DNA of 32,651 bases, from positions 1 through 32,651 of the forward strand of contig CANRIG010000034.1 of assembly GCA_947630595.1 (NCBI GenBank). Reading direction: 5' to 3'. Origin of the DNA: an uncultured Lachnospiraceae bacterium (lineage in GTDB: Bacteria; Bacillota; Clostridia; Lachnospirales; Lachnospiraceae). The notes beneath the pieces were generated by a model that made no database searches, was not told the DNA's origin, and was given only the letters and a program-made list of their open reading frames with translations. The translations under genes were made by a program, and so were the position numbers. Positions 15,297 through 24,219 of the stretch are shown here, in pieces; the first letter of the stretch is position 1; each line of letters starts with the position of its first letter.

Positions 15297-18200
15297 GTGA
15301 GACCGGAAAAACTGACAATGTGCGCGTTCGGGCCGTATGCGGACCGGGTGGAGATTCCCTTTTCGGAGTTCGGGACGCACGGCATCTATCTGATTACCGG
15401 GGACACGGGCGCCGGGAAAACGACGATTTTCGACGGGATTGTGTTTGCACTGTACGGCGAGGCCAGCGGGGATGCGCGCCGGGCGGACATGATGCGCTCG
15501 GATTTCGCCGCGGCATCCGCGAAAACGTATGTGGAGCTGGTCTTTTCCTGCCACGGAAAGACCTACACGGCGGTCCGCAACCCGGAATACCTGCGGCCGA
15601 AGGCGCGCGGGAGCGGGCTGACGAAGGAACCGGCGGACGCGTCGCTCACTTACCCGGACGGGCGGGTGGTCACGGGCAGCCGCCAGACGACGAAAGCGGT
15701 GGAAGAACTGATCGGGCTTGACCGTAATCAATTTGTGCAGATCGCGATGATCGCGCAGGGCGATTTCCTGAAGCTCTTGCTGGCGGGGACGGAGGAGCGC
15801 GGGCGCATTTTCCGGCGCATCTTTAATACGGAAGGTTACCTGGATTTTCAGAAAGAGCTGAAACGCCGCTTCCTGGAGACAAAGCGTGGCTATGAGGAAT
15901 TGCAGCGGAGCGTCGACCAGTGCGCGCAGGGGATTGTGCTGCCGGAAGCGGAAACTCCGCAGGCGGGAGAAATTTCAGAAGCAGATGCCCCGCAAGTAAG
16001 AGAAATTCAGCAGGAGATTCCGCTGGAAGACACGTCGCAGGTGGGAAAAATTGCGGAAGCGGATGCTCCGCAGGCAAGAGAAATTCAGCAGGAGATTCCG
16101 CTGGAAGACACGTCGCAGGTGGAAGAAATTTCGGAAGTGATTCCGCATAAAAATGCGCCTGAGGCGGAGCAGGTTTCGGAAACAGATGCTTTGCAGGCGA
16201 AAGAAACCCGTGAAAAGATTTCAACGGAAAATACAGATAATCTGAAAAACCTCCTCCAGATGGACAGCGGCGCGGTTTACCGCCTGCCGGAATTAACGGC
16301 GGCCCTGCAGCAGCTGCTGGCCGGCGAGCGAGCGCGCTGGCGCGAGACGGAGCGGCGCGGGGAGGAGCTTCGGCGGGAACTCTCGGCGCTGCAGAAGCAG
16401 CAGGGACGGCAGCAGATGGCGGAGCAGGCGCGCCGGGAGATGCAGAAAAAACAGGAAGAACTGGCACGTTTGCGGGAACAGGCCGGCCTGCTGGAGCAGG
16501 AAGTACGGGAAGCGCAGGCGCGTGAGCCGGCGGCGGAGCAGGCGGAACAGAGGCTGGCGCAGCTTGCGGGGCAGATGGAGCGCTACCGCGAGCTGGAGGA
16601 GCTGTCCGGGCGCATCGGGAATCTGGAAGAGAGCGAAGCGCAGGCGGAGCAGCTGCAGAAGCGGCTTGCGGCCGAGCGCGGCGAGCTGGAGGAACGGCTT
16701 GCGGCGGGCCAGAGGCGACTGCAGGAGCTGGGAATGCCCGAGCGGGAGCTTTCGGAGACGGAGGCGCAGATGCGGCAGCACCGGCAGCGGCAGGAAACGC
16801 TTCTGCAGAAGGAGCAGGAGCTGGACATACTGAAAAAACAAAAAGAGACAATCGACGAAAAAGAGCGGAGCTTTTTGCAGGTCCGGGAGCGCAGCACCGC
16901 GCTGGGGCAGACGTTCCTGGAGATGGAGGCGGCGTTTTTCAGCAGCCAGGCGGGCGTGCTGGCGCAGACCCTGGAGGACGGACAGCCCTGTCCGGTCTGC
17001 GGTTCGCGGGAACATCCGTCCCCGGCCCGCGTCTGCGGGCAGGCCCCGACGCAGGAGGAATTGAAAAGCCTGTCAAAGCGGCGGGAGCAGGCGCGGCAGG
17101 AGCTGGAGGAGGCTGCCCGCGCGCTGGCGCTGGAGAGAGGCCGGCACGAACAGGGCCGGGCGTCTCTGCAGGACTGGTATGCGCGGGATGCCAGGATCCA
17201 TGCCGCGGAAAATGAGAATGCAGAGCGCGGTATGACAGGACATAACATCTCATATTGTGATGCAGGAAGCGACGCCGAAAACAAAACGAAGAATGTGCAG
17301 CGTATCCGTATCGAGTACGGCGCAGCGGATGAAAAAGACGTGGTGCAGCCTGAGATGGGGCTGGAAATGGTCGGCGCATACCTCGCGGAGCAGAAGAAAC
17401 GCCTGGATGCGCAGATGGAGGCGCTGGAAACGCAGCGCGCCGCGCTGGACGAGCGGCTCGGGGAAAAGCGAACGCTGACGGAAAAACTGCCGGAGTGGCA
17501 GCGGCAGGCGGAGCAGCAGAAGCAGGAGCAGGAAACGGCGGGCCGGACGATGCTGCAGGCTCAGACGGAATGCGCCGCGCTGCGCCGGCAGCGGGAGGGC
17601 GTCCGTGAAGGACTGCTCTGCAAAGACCGGCAGCAGGCGGAGCAGGAAATACAGCGGCTGAAAAACGAGAGCGATACGATCCGCGGGCAGATTCGCACGG
17701 CGCAGGAGCGGCGGGACGGCTGCATGAGCCGCAGCGCGGCGGAGCAGAAGGCGCTGGAGGCGCTGCGCCAGCAGGCGGAGCAGGAGCCGGAGACGGAGGC
17801 CGCGCAGCTGGCCGGGCGTATTCAGGAGACGTCTGCGCGCGCGGCAGCCCTGGAGGAAGCGCAGCGGCGCCGCCATACGCTGCTGCAGACGGACGAAAAG
17901 ATTCTGGAGCAGCTGAAAAAGAGCGGGGATGAGCTTGCGCGCATCGGGCGCGCGTACCAGACGCTGTCGTCGCTTTCGGACACGGCGAACGGCGAGCTGC
18001 GCGGACGGCAGAAAATTGCGTTTGAGCAGTACGTACAGATCGTATTTTTCCGACAGATCATCCGCGAGGCCAACAAGCGCTTCCAGACCATGACGGACGG
18101 GCGCTACCTCCTGCTGCGGCGGGAGGAGGCCGGCAATCTGCGCAGCCAGTCAGGCCTGGAGCTGGACGTGCTGGATCATTACACGGGCCGGGTGCGCAGC

Positions 18201-18503
18201 GTGCAGAGCCTCTCCGGCGGCGAGTCGTTTAAGGCGTCGCTGGCGCTGGCGCTGGGACTGGCCGACGTGGTGCAGCAGCACGCGGGCGGCATCCAGCTGG
18301 ACACGGTGTTCATCGACGAGGGCTTCGGCACGCTGGACCGGGAATCGCTGGGACAGGCGCTGCGCATCCTCGACGAGCTGGCCGGGAGCAGCCGCCTGGC
18401 GGGCATCATTTCCCACGTGGAGGAGCTGAAAGAGCGCATCGGCCGCAAAATCATCGTGCAGAGGGGAAATGCCGGAAGCACGGTAATTTTGAGCAGAGAA
18501 TAG
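15297..18503 (+). CDS. sbcC: Exonuclease subunit SbcC with a repeat insertion
   Basis: A 1068-residue Rad50-type ATPase, partner of SbcD. Walker A is GDTGAGKT at 35-42, the Q-loop region follows near 140 (NQFVQIAMIAQGDF), the zinc hook is CPVC at 565-568 in the middle of two long coiled coils, the ABC signature LSGGES is at 972-977 and Walker B ends in Asp1007-Glu1008 (FIDEGFGTLD). Between the first ATPase lobe and the first coiled coil, residues about 215-320 are an acidic insertion with 26-residue repeats. A second, less repetitive, A/T-richer insertion lies after the hook at about 640-680. The GTG start has GGGAGG seven bases upstream. Confidence 0.95.
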   Translation: MRPEKLTMCAFGPYADRVEIPFSEFGTHGIYLITGDTGAGKTTIFDGIVFALYGEASGDARRADMMRSDFAAASAKTYVELVFSCHGKTYTAVRNPEYLRPKARGSGLTKEPADASLTYPDGRVVTGSRQTTKAVEELIGLDRNQFVQIAMIAQGDFLKLLLAGTEERGRIFRRIFNTEGYLDFQKELKRRFLETKRGYEELQRSVDQCAQGIVLPEAETPQAGEISEADAPQVREIQQEIPLEDTSQVGKIAEADAPQAREIQQEIPLEDTSQVEEISEVIPHKNAPEAEQVSETDALQAKETREKISTENTDNLKNLLQMDSGAVYRLPELTAALQQLLAGERARWRETERRGEELRRELSALQKQQGRQQMAEQARREMQKKQEELARLREQAGLLEQEVREAQAREPAAEQAEQRLAQLAGQMERYRELEELSGRIGNLEESEAQAEQLQKRLAAERGELEERLAAGQRRLQELGMPERELSETEAQMRQHRQRQETLLQKEQELDILKKQKETIDEKERSFLQVRERSTALGQTFLEMEAAFFSSQAGVLAQTLEDGQPCPVCGSREHPSPARVCGQAPTQEELKSLSKRREQARQELEEAARALALERGRHEQGRASLQDWYARDARIHAAENENAERGMTGHNISYCDAGSDAENKTKNVQRIRIEYGAADEKDVVQPEMGLEMVGAYLAEQKKRLDAQMEALETQRAALDERLGEKRTLTEKLPEWQRQAEQQKQEQETAGRTMLQAQTECAALRRQREGVREGLLCKDRQQAEQEIQRLKNESDTIRGQIRTAQERRDGCMSRSAAEQKALEALRQQAEQEPETEAAQLAGRIQETSARAAALEEAQRRRHTLLQTDEKILEQLKKSGDELARIGRAYQTLSSLSDTANGELRGRQKIAFEQYVQIVFFRQIIREANKRFQTMTDGRYLLLRREEAGNLRSQSGLELDVLDHYTGRVRSVQSLSGGESFKASLALALGLADVVQQHAGGIQLDTVFIDEGFGTLDRESLGQALRILDELAGSSRLAGIISHVEELKERIGRKIIVQRGNAGSTVILSRE
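15978..16133 (+). repeat. Two 78-bp coding repeats in sbcC
   Basis: Two adjacent units of 78 bp encode nearly identical 26-residue segments, each starting EADAPQ and containing REIQQEIPLEDTSQV. A partial copy precedes them and a diverged one (ETDALQAKETREKIS) follows after 15 residues. Confidence 0.92.
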
Positions 18504-18508
18504 AAAAC

Positions 18509-18539
18509 ATCATATTCCTATCAAAATAATATGATTTTA
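18509..18539 (+). terminator. A/T-rich hairpin after sbcC
   Basis: ATCATATT pairs with AATATGAT around an 11-nt loop and is followed by TTT. The stem is weak. Confidence 0.45.
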
Positions 18540-18657
18540 TATAGCGGGGCGCAAGCCCGGCTTTGAGGCACGCAAAACGCTGAAAAGCAGCCATTTCCGC
18601 GAAAAACGGGCGCAGGACAGCGGATTTGGGAACACAGAATAAAGGAGGATATTCAAT

Positions 18658-19653
18658 ATGAGATATTGTGAAACGTGCGGCCTGCCGGAGACCTACAAAG
18701 GCATTCAGATCGGCGAGGACGGGACATGCAATTTCTGTAAATTTTATGAAAAGCATCAGGCGCGGCTGCGGGATTATGACGCGCTGGAAGCGTTTTTTGC
18801 AAGCAGGGCCGAGGCTGCAAAGGAGGAAGCAAAGCGGCGGGGCAGCCGTTTCGACTGCATCGTCGGGCTCAGCGGCGGCAAGGACAGCACCTATGTGATT
18901 CACCAGCTCCGGAAAAAATACGGCATGCGCGTGCTGGCGTTCACACTGGACAACGGCTTTTCCACGAAATTCGGCACCGACAACGTCCGAAACGCGCTTG
19001 ACAAGCTCGACGTCGAGCACATCCGGGTCACGCCGAGCGAGGATATCCTGCGCAAATATTATGAGAAGTCGCTGCAGCTTCTGAAAAATTTCTGCGGCGT
19101 CTGTTTCCATCTGATGTATTATTATGCGTATATTCTGGCGTCTCAGAACGGGATTCCGCTGATCGTCAACGGCCGCACCCGCGGGCAGATTCTCCAGAGC
19201 GCGGCGGCGGAGAAGGGAATCGAGCCGTTTGAGATTTCGCAGAGCCTGAAGGAATTTGAATACCAGATGTTCGGGCGGCTCGTGGACAAGCTGGACGGGC
19301 ACAGCTGCATCGATCTGCTGCACGGCGCGCAGGCGGAATCGCTGTCGTATTTTATGTATCATAAGGTGAGCACGGAGGAGATGCTGGAGGTGCTGGAGCG
19401 CGACATGGGCTGGAAACGCCCCGAGAGCAGCCTGCCGCACGCGGATTGCTGGGCGCACCCGATCGCGGAAAAGCTCTGCCTGAACAAATTCGGTTATCCG
19501 GTGCGGACCGGCGAGATGGCGGTGCTGGTGCGCGAGGAGGAGCTGACGAAGGATGAGGCGGCGCGGATTCTGCAGGGGGACCGCGATGCGTACGCGGAGG
19601 TGGACCCGGAGCTGCAGGCCAGATTTGACGCCCGCACAAGGCAGAGAAAATAA
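18658..19653 (+). CDS. PP-loop ATP pyrophosphatase, N-acetyl sugar amidotransferase-like
   Basis: A 331-residue cytoplasmic enzyme. An N-terminal zinc ribbon has Cys4, Cys7, Cys24 and Cys27. The PP-loop GLSGGKDSTY is at 70-79; this fold adenylates a carbonyl and lets ammonia or sulfur replace it. Further cysteines at 146 and 149 (NFCGVC), and at 264 and 274 (HADCWAHPIAEKLC), could bind a metal or iron-sulfur cluster, as in TtuA-type tRNA thiolases. The C-terminal KFGYP and LTKDEA segments are like those of sugar amidotransferases of the WbpG/PseA type. Both are from memory; the substrate is open. AAAGGAGG lies nine bases upstream. No sugar-biosynthesis genes adjoin it. Confidence 0.72.
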   Translation: MRYCETCGLPETYKGIQIGEDGTCNFCKFYEKHQARLRDYDALEAFFASRAEAAKEEAKRRGSRFDCIVGLSGGKDSTYVIHQLRKKYGMRVLAFTLDNGFSTKFGTDNVRNALDKLDVEHIRVTPSEDILRKYYEKSLQLLKNFCGVCFHLMYYYAYILASQNGIPLIVNGRTRGQILQSAAAEKGIEPFEISQSLKEFEYQMFGRLVDKLDGHSCIDLLHGAQAESLSYFMYHKVSTEEMLEVLERDMGWKRPESSLPHADCWAHPIAEKLCLNKFGYPVRTGEMAVLVREEELTKDEAARILQGDRDAYAEVDPELQARFDARTRQRK

Positions 19654-19742
19654 ATAGCGGAAAATTGCGTTTTCACAGGAAGTTATGTCCGGGTCAACAC
19701 ATTCTCATCATATTTTTATGCTTAATTATTTACAGATAGATT

Positions 19743-19761
19743 ACGAAAATTTTTCGTTTTT
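19743..19761 (+). terminator. Small hairpin with T tract after the PP-loop gene
   Basis: ACGAAA / TTTCGT with a three-nt loop is followed by TTTT. It separates the PP-loop gene from the two-component genes; the remaining spacer (to 19860) shows no clear promoter. Confidence 0.5.
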
Positions 19762-19860
19762 ATTGCGGAAAATGTTGTAATTGTATTGTTATGAAACAGT
19801 ATTCTATCGCAGATAATGAAAATATATGCAGGCCGAATCGTGGAAAGGATGAATGGCGAC

Positions 19861-20574
19861 ATGGATGACACTTCCGTATACAACAATATGAGAATTTTGC
19901 TGGCCGAGGATGAGGAAAAGCTGCGCAGCACCGTGCAGGAGTATCTCAGCATCAGCGGCTACCGGATTATCGAGGCGCAGAACGGGGCGGAGGCGCTGCG
20001 GGTGTTCGGCCCGGACGAGCGCGAATGGCCCGATCTGGTGCTGCTTGACCTGATGCTGCCGGCGGTGAACGGGTTTGACGTGCTCGCGAAGATACGGGAA
20101 AAATCAGACGTCCCGGTCATCATCCTGACGGCCAGGTGCAGCGAGGAGGAGCAACTGAAAGGCTTTGCCCTGGGAGCGGACGATTACCTGACGAAGCCGT
20201 TTCTGCTCTCGGTGCTGAAAGCGCACATCGAGGCGCTGTTGCGGCGCACGCTGGGCCGCCGGCAGAGGAGGGTGTTCGGCGCGCTGACGCTGGACGAGAA
20301 GGCCCGCAAAATCTGTCTGGACGACAAATTGTTAAATCTGACGCCCCGCGAATATGAGGTATTGCATTTTTTCATGCGAAATGAGAAAATAGTCCTGACG
20401 CGCGACCGGCTCCTGGATGAAATCTGGGGCATCGACTACAACGGCACAGACCGCTCGGTCGATACGATTGTCAAGCAGCTGCGGCTGAAGCTGGGTAGCA
20501 GGGCGGGGCAGTACATCGACACGATCTACGGGGTCGGCTACCGGTTCGAGGTAAAAGAGAATGAAGACGATTAG
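19861..20574 (+). CDS. OmpR-family response regulator
   Basis: A 237-residue DNA-binding response regulator. The receiver domain has acidic residues at LLAEDEEK (13-20), the phosphoacceptor Asp63 in VLLDLMLP, Thr90 and Lys112 in YLTKPF. The winged-helix output domain follows from about 135, with LTPREYEVL and the recognition segment RSVDTIVKQLRLKLG. The start at 19861 has GGAAAGGA about 11 bases upstream; other in-frame starts at 19816, 19849 and 19888 lack a well-placed site. Its last 14 bases overlap the kinase gene, so the two are translationally coupled. Confidence 0.92.
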   Translation: MDDTSVYNNMRILLAEDEEKLRSTVQEYLSISGYRIIEAQNGAEALRVFGPDEREWPDLVLLDLMLPAVNGFDVLAKIREKSDVPVIILTARCSEEEQLKGFALGADDYLTKPFLLSVLKAHIEALLRRTLGRRQRRVFGALTLDEKARKICLDDKLLNLTPREYEVLHFFMRNEKIVLTRDRLLDEIWGIDYNGTDRSVDTIVKQLRLKLGSRAGQYIDTIYGVGYRFEVKENEDD

Positions 20575-22069
20575 CAGGCGTCTCTTTGTGCTGATCGTTC
20601 TGCTGCTGGTGCTGGTGGCGGGCGGCATCGGCGTCCTCTACACCAGCGGGATGCGCAGCCTCTATATTTCCGAGCAGTGCAAAATGGTGGACGAGGTCTA
20701 CGCGCTGCTGCTGGAGCAGGACATTCCGCAGCTCTGCGAGGAGGAAAACCGCATCAAGGAGCGGGCCGAGGAGGACGAGTGGGAGGAGCAGACGGGCAGC
20801 CTGCTTGAGCCCTACGAAAACAACAACCTCCGCTTCCGGATCCGCGACGAAAATTTCGACCTGCTCTACGCGACCAACAAGATGCCGCAGATCGAAGGCG
20901 GGGCTTCCGGCTCCGGCGGCTGGTCCGGCTTTGACCGTCAGCGCATGCTCAAATACAGCGACGACGCCCGCGCCGTCTACGAGAAAAGCGGCTCCGTGGG
21001 GCGCGTGATCCTGCGCGGCAGGCATGTTCTTGACGGTGTCACATATTATATTATGATAACAGAGTCCACGTACGTGATCGACCGCAGCGCGGATTACGCG
21101 GAGCATGTGCTTTTGATTGTGCTGCTGGTGTTTCTGCTGCTGGGCACCGTCTGCGTGCGCATTCTGGCGCGCGGCATCGGCCGTCCGGTCGCGGATGCGG
21201 CCAGGATTGCCCGCAAAATCGCGGACAAGGATTTTTCGGAGCGGATTGAGGGCCAGACCAAGTATCAGGAGCTGAACGAGCTGGGCGAGAGCATCAACGA
21301 GATGTCGGATCAGCTGCAGAGTTATATCCGCGATCTGGAGACTTATAACCGCCTCCTGCAGGAGGACAACCAGCGCCGGGCCGAGCTGGAACAGCACCGC
21401 AAGCGCTTTGTGAACAACGTCTCCCACGAGCTGAAGACGCCGCTGGCGATCATTTCCGGGCAGACGGAGCTTCTGTCGCTCTCCCGGGATGACGAAAAGC
21501 GGCAGCAGTACTGCGCTTCCGTGCTCGAGGAGGTCAACCGCATGAGCGACATGCTGTCCAGTATGCTGCAGATTTTCTCGGTCGAGGAGAGCATGGAGCA
21601 CATTCCCATGGAGCGCCTGGATTTCGGGGCGGCCGCCGCGGCCGCGGTGCAGGATTTTATGCCGCTGTTTGCGAGCCGGGAGCTGCGGGTGGAGCAGGAG
21701 TATGCGGACAATTGTTACGTTATGGGCAACGCCGAGAACCTGCGGCGGGCGGTCAGCAATTATCTGATGAACGCGTTCCGCTATACGCCGGCGGGCGGCC
21801 TGATCCGCGTGTCTGTCGCGCCCAGCAATCAATATGTGCTGTTTATGGTGTACAACGAGGGCTCCGCGATCGGGGAGCGGGAGATGGACAAGATCTGGAA
21901 CCGCTTTTACCGCGGCGAGTCCGCTGAGGATGAAAACCGGCCCGAGGGCACCGGCCTCGGACTGTATATTGTCAAGAGTATTGTGCTCCAGCACGGCGGC
22001 GTGTACGGGGCCGAAAATAAAAACCATGGCGTGGAGTTCTGGTTCGGGATTACGCGGAGCGTGGACTGA
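20561..22069 (+). CDS. Sensor histidine kinase
   Basis: A 502-residue membrane kinase, partner of the upstream regulator. Membrane segments are at about 7-28 and 182-202, enclosing a sensory domain of some 150 residues that is acidic and has a Gly/Ser-rich stretch at 113-122. A HAMP linker follows, then a coiled coil and the dimerisation box with His289 in VSHELKTPL. The ATP-binding domain has an N box NYLMNAFRYT, a G1-like box reading YNEGSAI in place of the usual DNGxGI type, and a regular G2 box GTGLGLYIVKS. The signal sensed is unknown. Its position upstream of the adenylation gene suggests, but does not prove, control of it. Confidence 0.93.
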   Translation: MKTISRRLFVLIVLLLVLVAGGIGVLYTSGMRSLYISEQCKMVDEVYALLLEQDIPQLCEEENRIKERAEEDEWEEQTGSLLEPYENNNLRFRIRDENFDLLYATNKMPQIEGGASGSGGWSGFDRQRMLKYSDDARAVYEKSGSVGRVILRGRHVLDGVTYYIMITESTYVIDRSADYAEHVLLIVLLVFLLLGTVCVRILARGIGRPVADAARIARKIADKDFSERIEGQTKYQELNELGESINEMSDQLQSYIRDLETYNRLLQEDNQRRAELEQHRKRFVNNVSHELKTPLAIISGQTELLSLSRDDEKRQQYCASVLEEVNRMSDMLSSMLQIFSVEESMEHIPMERLDFGAAAAAAVQDFMPLFASRELRVEQEYADNCYVMGNAENLRRAVSNYLMNAFRYTPAGGLIRVSVAPSNQYVLFMVYNEGSAIGEREMDKIWNRFYRGESAEDENRPEGTGLGLYIVKSIVLQHGGVYGAENKNHGVEFWFGITRSVD

Positions 22070-22138
22070 TTCTGCGGAGCGGGCGAAAAGGGGATTGTGG
22101 TTCCTGTGAAATGAAATGCGCGGTCGTGACGGAGAATG

Positions 22139-22225
22139 GAATGGAAATTTCTGTGGAGTATGTGAGAAATAGAATGGAAGTTTCCGTGAAGCATGGCTGA
22201 AAACAGAATGAAAGTTTCTGCAGAT
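22139..22225 (+). repeat. Imperfect 33-34 bp tandem repeats ahead of the adenylation gene
   Basis: Three units starting at 22139, 22172 and 22206 share GAATGGAARTTTCYGTG followed by an AGYATG-like block; a more diverged unit may lie near 22106. They fill most of the 190-bp spacer after the kinase gene. Confidence 0.8.
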
Positions 22226-22259
22226 GTACGGCCGTGGCGGGGAATTTGAGGAGGAAAAA

Positions 22260-23933
22260 GTGCAGAAAAGTGTACTGGAATATCTGGAAAACGCATTGCG
22301 TCTGGTTCCGGAGAAACTATTGTTTACGGATGACAGGACGGAGTGGACGTATGCGGAGTTTGCTGGCCGCGCAAAACGCATCGGCAGCGCGCTCGCCCGT
22401 GTGATGGAGGGCCGGACCCGGCAGCCGGTGGCGGTGATGTCAAACCGTTCTGTGCAGCCGCTGGCCGGTTTCTTTGGCGCGGTTTACAGCGGGAATTTTT
22501 ATGTTCCGATCGACAGCCGCATGCCGGCGGAGCGGATTTCCCTGATGCTGAAAACGCTCGGCGCAAAAGTGCTGGTGGCCGGAGAGGGCGACCGGCGCCT
22601 GCTGGGCCAGCTGGATTTTGACGGAAAGGTCTGTTTTCTGGACGAGCTGGCGCAGGAGCCTCTTGACCAGCCGCTGCTGGACCGGATTGCCGGACGGCAG
22701 ACGGACACGGACCCGCTGTATGCGATTTTTACGTCCGGTTCCACCGGAGTTCCCAAGGGCGTGCTGGTATCGCACCGCTCCGTCATTGACCTGACGGATC
22801 AGTTTTTGCGGGAGTTTGCATTTGACGAGACTTCTGTTTTCGGCAATCAGGCCCCGTTCGACTTTGACGTTTCGGTCAAGGATATTTATTCAGCGCTGTG
22901 TTGCCGCGGCACCATGCATGTGATTCCGCAGGTGAAATTTTCGTTTCCGGTGAAGCTGATTGAATATTTAAACGAAAAAAAGATCAATACAATCATATGG
23001 GCCGTATCGGCGCTGCGGATCATAGAAAATCTGGACGGATTTTCGACGCGCGAGCCGGAGACGCTGCGGCTGATTATGTTTTCCGGTGAAGTGATGCCGG
23101 TGAAGGTGCTCAATTACTGGAGACGCCATCTGCCTCAGGTGCAATATGTGAACTTATACGGTCCCACGGAGATCACCTGCAACTGTACGTTTTACAAGGT
23201 CGACCGTGAATTTGCGGACGATGAGACGCTTCCGATCGGAAGGCCGTTTGCAAACTGCGAAGTCTTTTTACTGAACGGCGATGAGGCGGTGGAGGCGGGG
23301 ACCGGCAGACTCAAGGACAGTAAATCGGAAGATGGTGGATGCGGGAATGGTGAGCCGGGGAACAATGGATACCAGGACGGCGAACCGGGAGATGGAGGAC
23401 TCAGAAACAGTGAATCCGAAAGCAACGGCGAGTCGTTGGAAAGCAGAGGCCGGGAGAGCGCGCAGGGGGAAATTTGCGTGCGCGGCACCTGCCTGGCGCT
23501 CGGCTACTACAACGCGCCGGAAAAGACGGCGGAGGCATTCTGTCAGAATCCGCTGAACCAGAGTTACCCGGAGCGGATTTACCGCACCGGAGATATTGGC
23601 CGTTACGACGCGCAGGGTCTGCTGTACTTTGTCTCGCGAAAGGACGCTCAGATCAAGCACATGGGACACCGCATCGAGCTCGGCGAGGTGGAGGCCGCGG
23701 TCAACGCGCTGCCGTACATCGACGCGGGCATCTGTTTGTACCTGGATGACCGGATCGTCCTCTGCTATCAGTGCGGCGGGGCCTGTGAGAAAGAACTGCT
23801 GCGCGACCTCGGGAAGAAGCTTCCGAAATACATGCTGCCGACGCAGTGCCTTTGGTACGGGAGGCTGCCGCTGAACAAACACGGCAAGATCGACCGTGTG
23901 CTGCTGAGGCAGGAGCTGTCCGGCGAAGGCTGA
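22260..23933 (+). CDS. Stand-alone amino acid adenylation enzyme, DltA-like, with a repeat insertion
   Basis: A 557-residue AMP-forming ligase that would activate an amino acid and load it on a carrier protein. Core motifs are in order: FTSGSTGVPKGV (157-168), NQAPFDFDVSVKDIY near 196-210, NLYGPTEI (298-305), YRTGD (441-445) and NKHGKIDR with the catalytic Lys543. Several segments are like DltA, but motif A8 (HMGHRIELGEVE) is as in NRPS domains, so the substrate is uncertain. Residues about 346-402 are a Gly, Glu, Ser and Asp-rich insertion with 10-residue repeats ahead of the GEICVRG strand. The start is a GTG with GAGGAGG five bases upstream; an ATG 12 codons earlier has no site. Confidence 0.88.
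   Translation: MQKSVLEYLENALRLVPEKLLFTDDRTEWTYAEFAGRAKRIGSALARVMEGRTRQPVAVMSNRSVQPLAGFFGAVYSGNFYVPIDSRMPAERISLMLKTLGAKVLVAGEGDRRLLGQLDFDGKVCFLDELAQEPLDQPLLDRIAGRQTDTDPLYAIFTSGSTGVPKGVLVSHRSVIDLTDQFLREFAFDETSVFGNQAPFDFDVSVKDIYSALCCRGTMHVIPQVKFSFPVKLIEYLNEKKINTIIWAVSALRIIENLDGFSTREPETLRLIMFSGEVMPVKVLNYWRRHLPQVQYVNLYGPTEITCNCTFYKVDREFADDETLPIGRPFANCEVFLLNGDEAVEAGTGRLKDSKSEDGGCGNGEPGNNGYQDGEPGDGGLRNSESESNGESLESRGRESAQGEICVRGTCLALGYYNAPEKTAEAFCQNPLNQSYPERIYRTGDIGRYDAQGLLYFVSRKDAQIKHMGHRIELGEVEAAVNALPYIDAGICLYLDDRIVLCYQCGGACEKELLRDLGKKLPKYMLPTQCLWYGRLPLNKHGKIDRVLLRQELSGEG
23316..23435 (+). repeat. Four 30-bp coding repeats in the adenylation gene
   Basis: Four 10-residue units in register (DSKSEDGGCG, NGEPGNNGYQ, DGEPGDGGLR, NSESESNGES) form the core of the surface-loop insertion. 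Confidence 0.8.
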
Positions 23934-23943
23934 GGTATGCCAG

Positions 23944-24155
23944 AACCTGTATCAAGAAGCTATGCGACAGATTTTGGCCTGTGGACTTATGTTGGTAAGC
24001 ATACAGGTTAAAAAGTGAGATAAAAGACTGAAAATATAGGATAAAGAGTGACGGGAAAACTACAGGAGAAAGATGTAAGAAAAGATAGAAGAAAAAAGCT
24101 ACAGGAAAAAAGGTACAAGAAAAAAGATACAAGAAAAAAGATACAAGAAAAAAAC
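23944..24155 (+). repeat. Polypurine 14-bp repeats and an inverted repeat in the spacer before the carrier gene
   Basis: From about 24084 at least four 14-bp units follow one another, the last three being variants of GRTACAAGAAAAAA. The strand is almost pure A and G. Further left, AACCTGTAT (23944) and ATACAGGTT (24000) form a 9-bp inverted repeat. The 286-bp spacer holds no gene. Confidence 0.85.
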
Positions 24156-24219
24156 AGGATGACAAATAAAATAAGGATAAGAAATGCGTAAGCGCATATA
24201 AAGAAAGGAGATTGCGGCA

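Noticed and set aside
15823-16851. Pro/Ala-rich minus-strand frame opposite sbcC
   Set aside because: Low-complexity product arising from the coiled-coil coding bias; no support for translation.
22224-22259. ATG start for the adenylation enzyme 12 codons upstream
   Set aside because: It has no ribosome binding site, falls in the repeat region, and the GTG at 22260 has GAGGAGG at ideal spacing.
20471-22381. Long minus-strand frame opposite the histidine kinase
   Set aside because: Overlaps two genes with full motif support; no start site or family.
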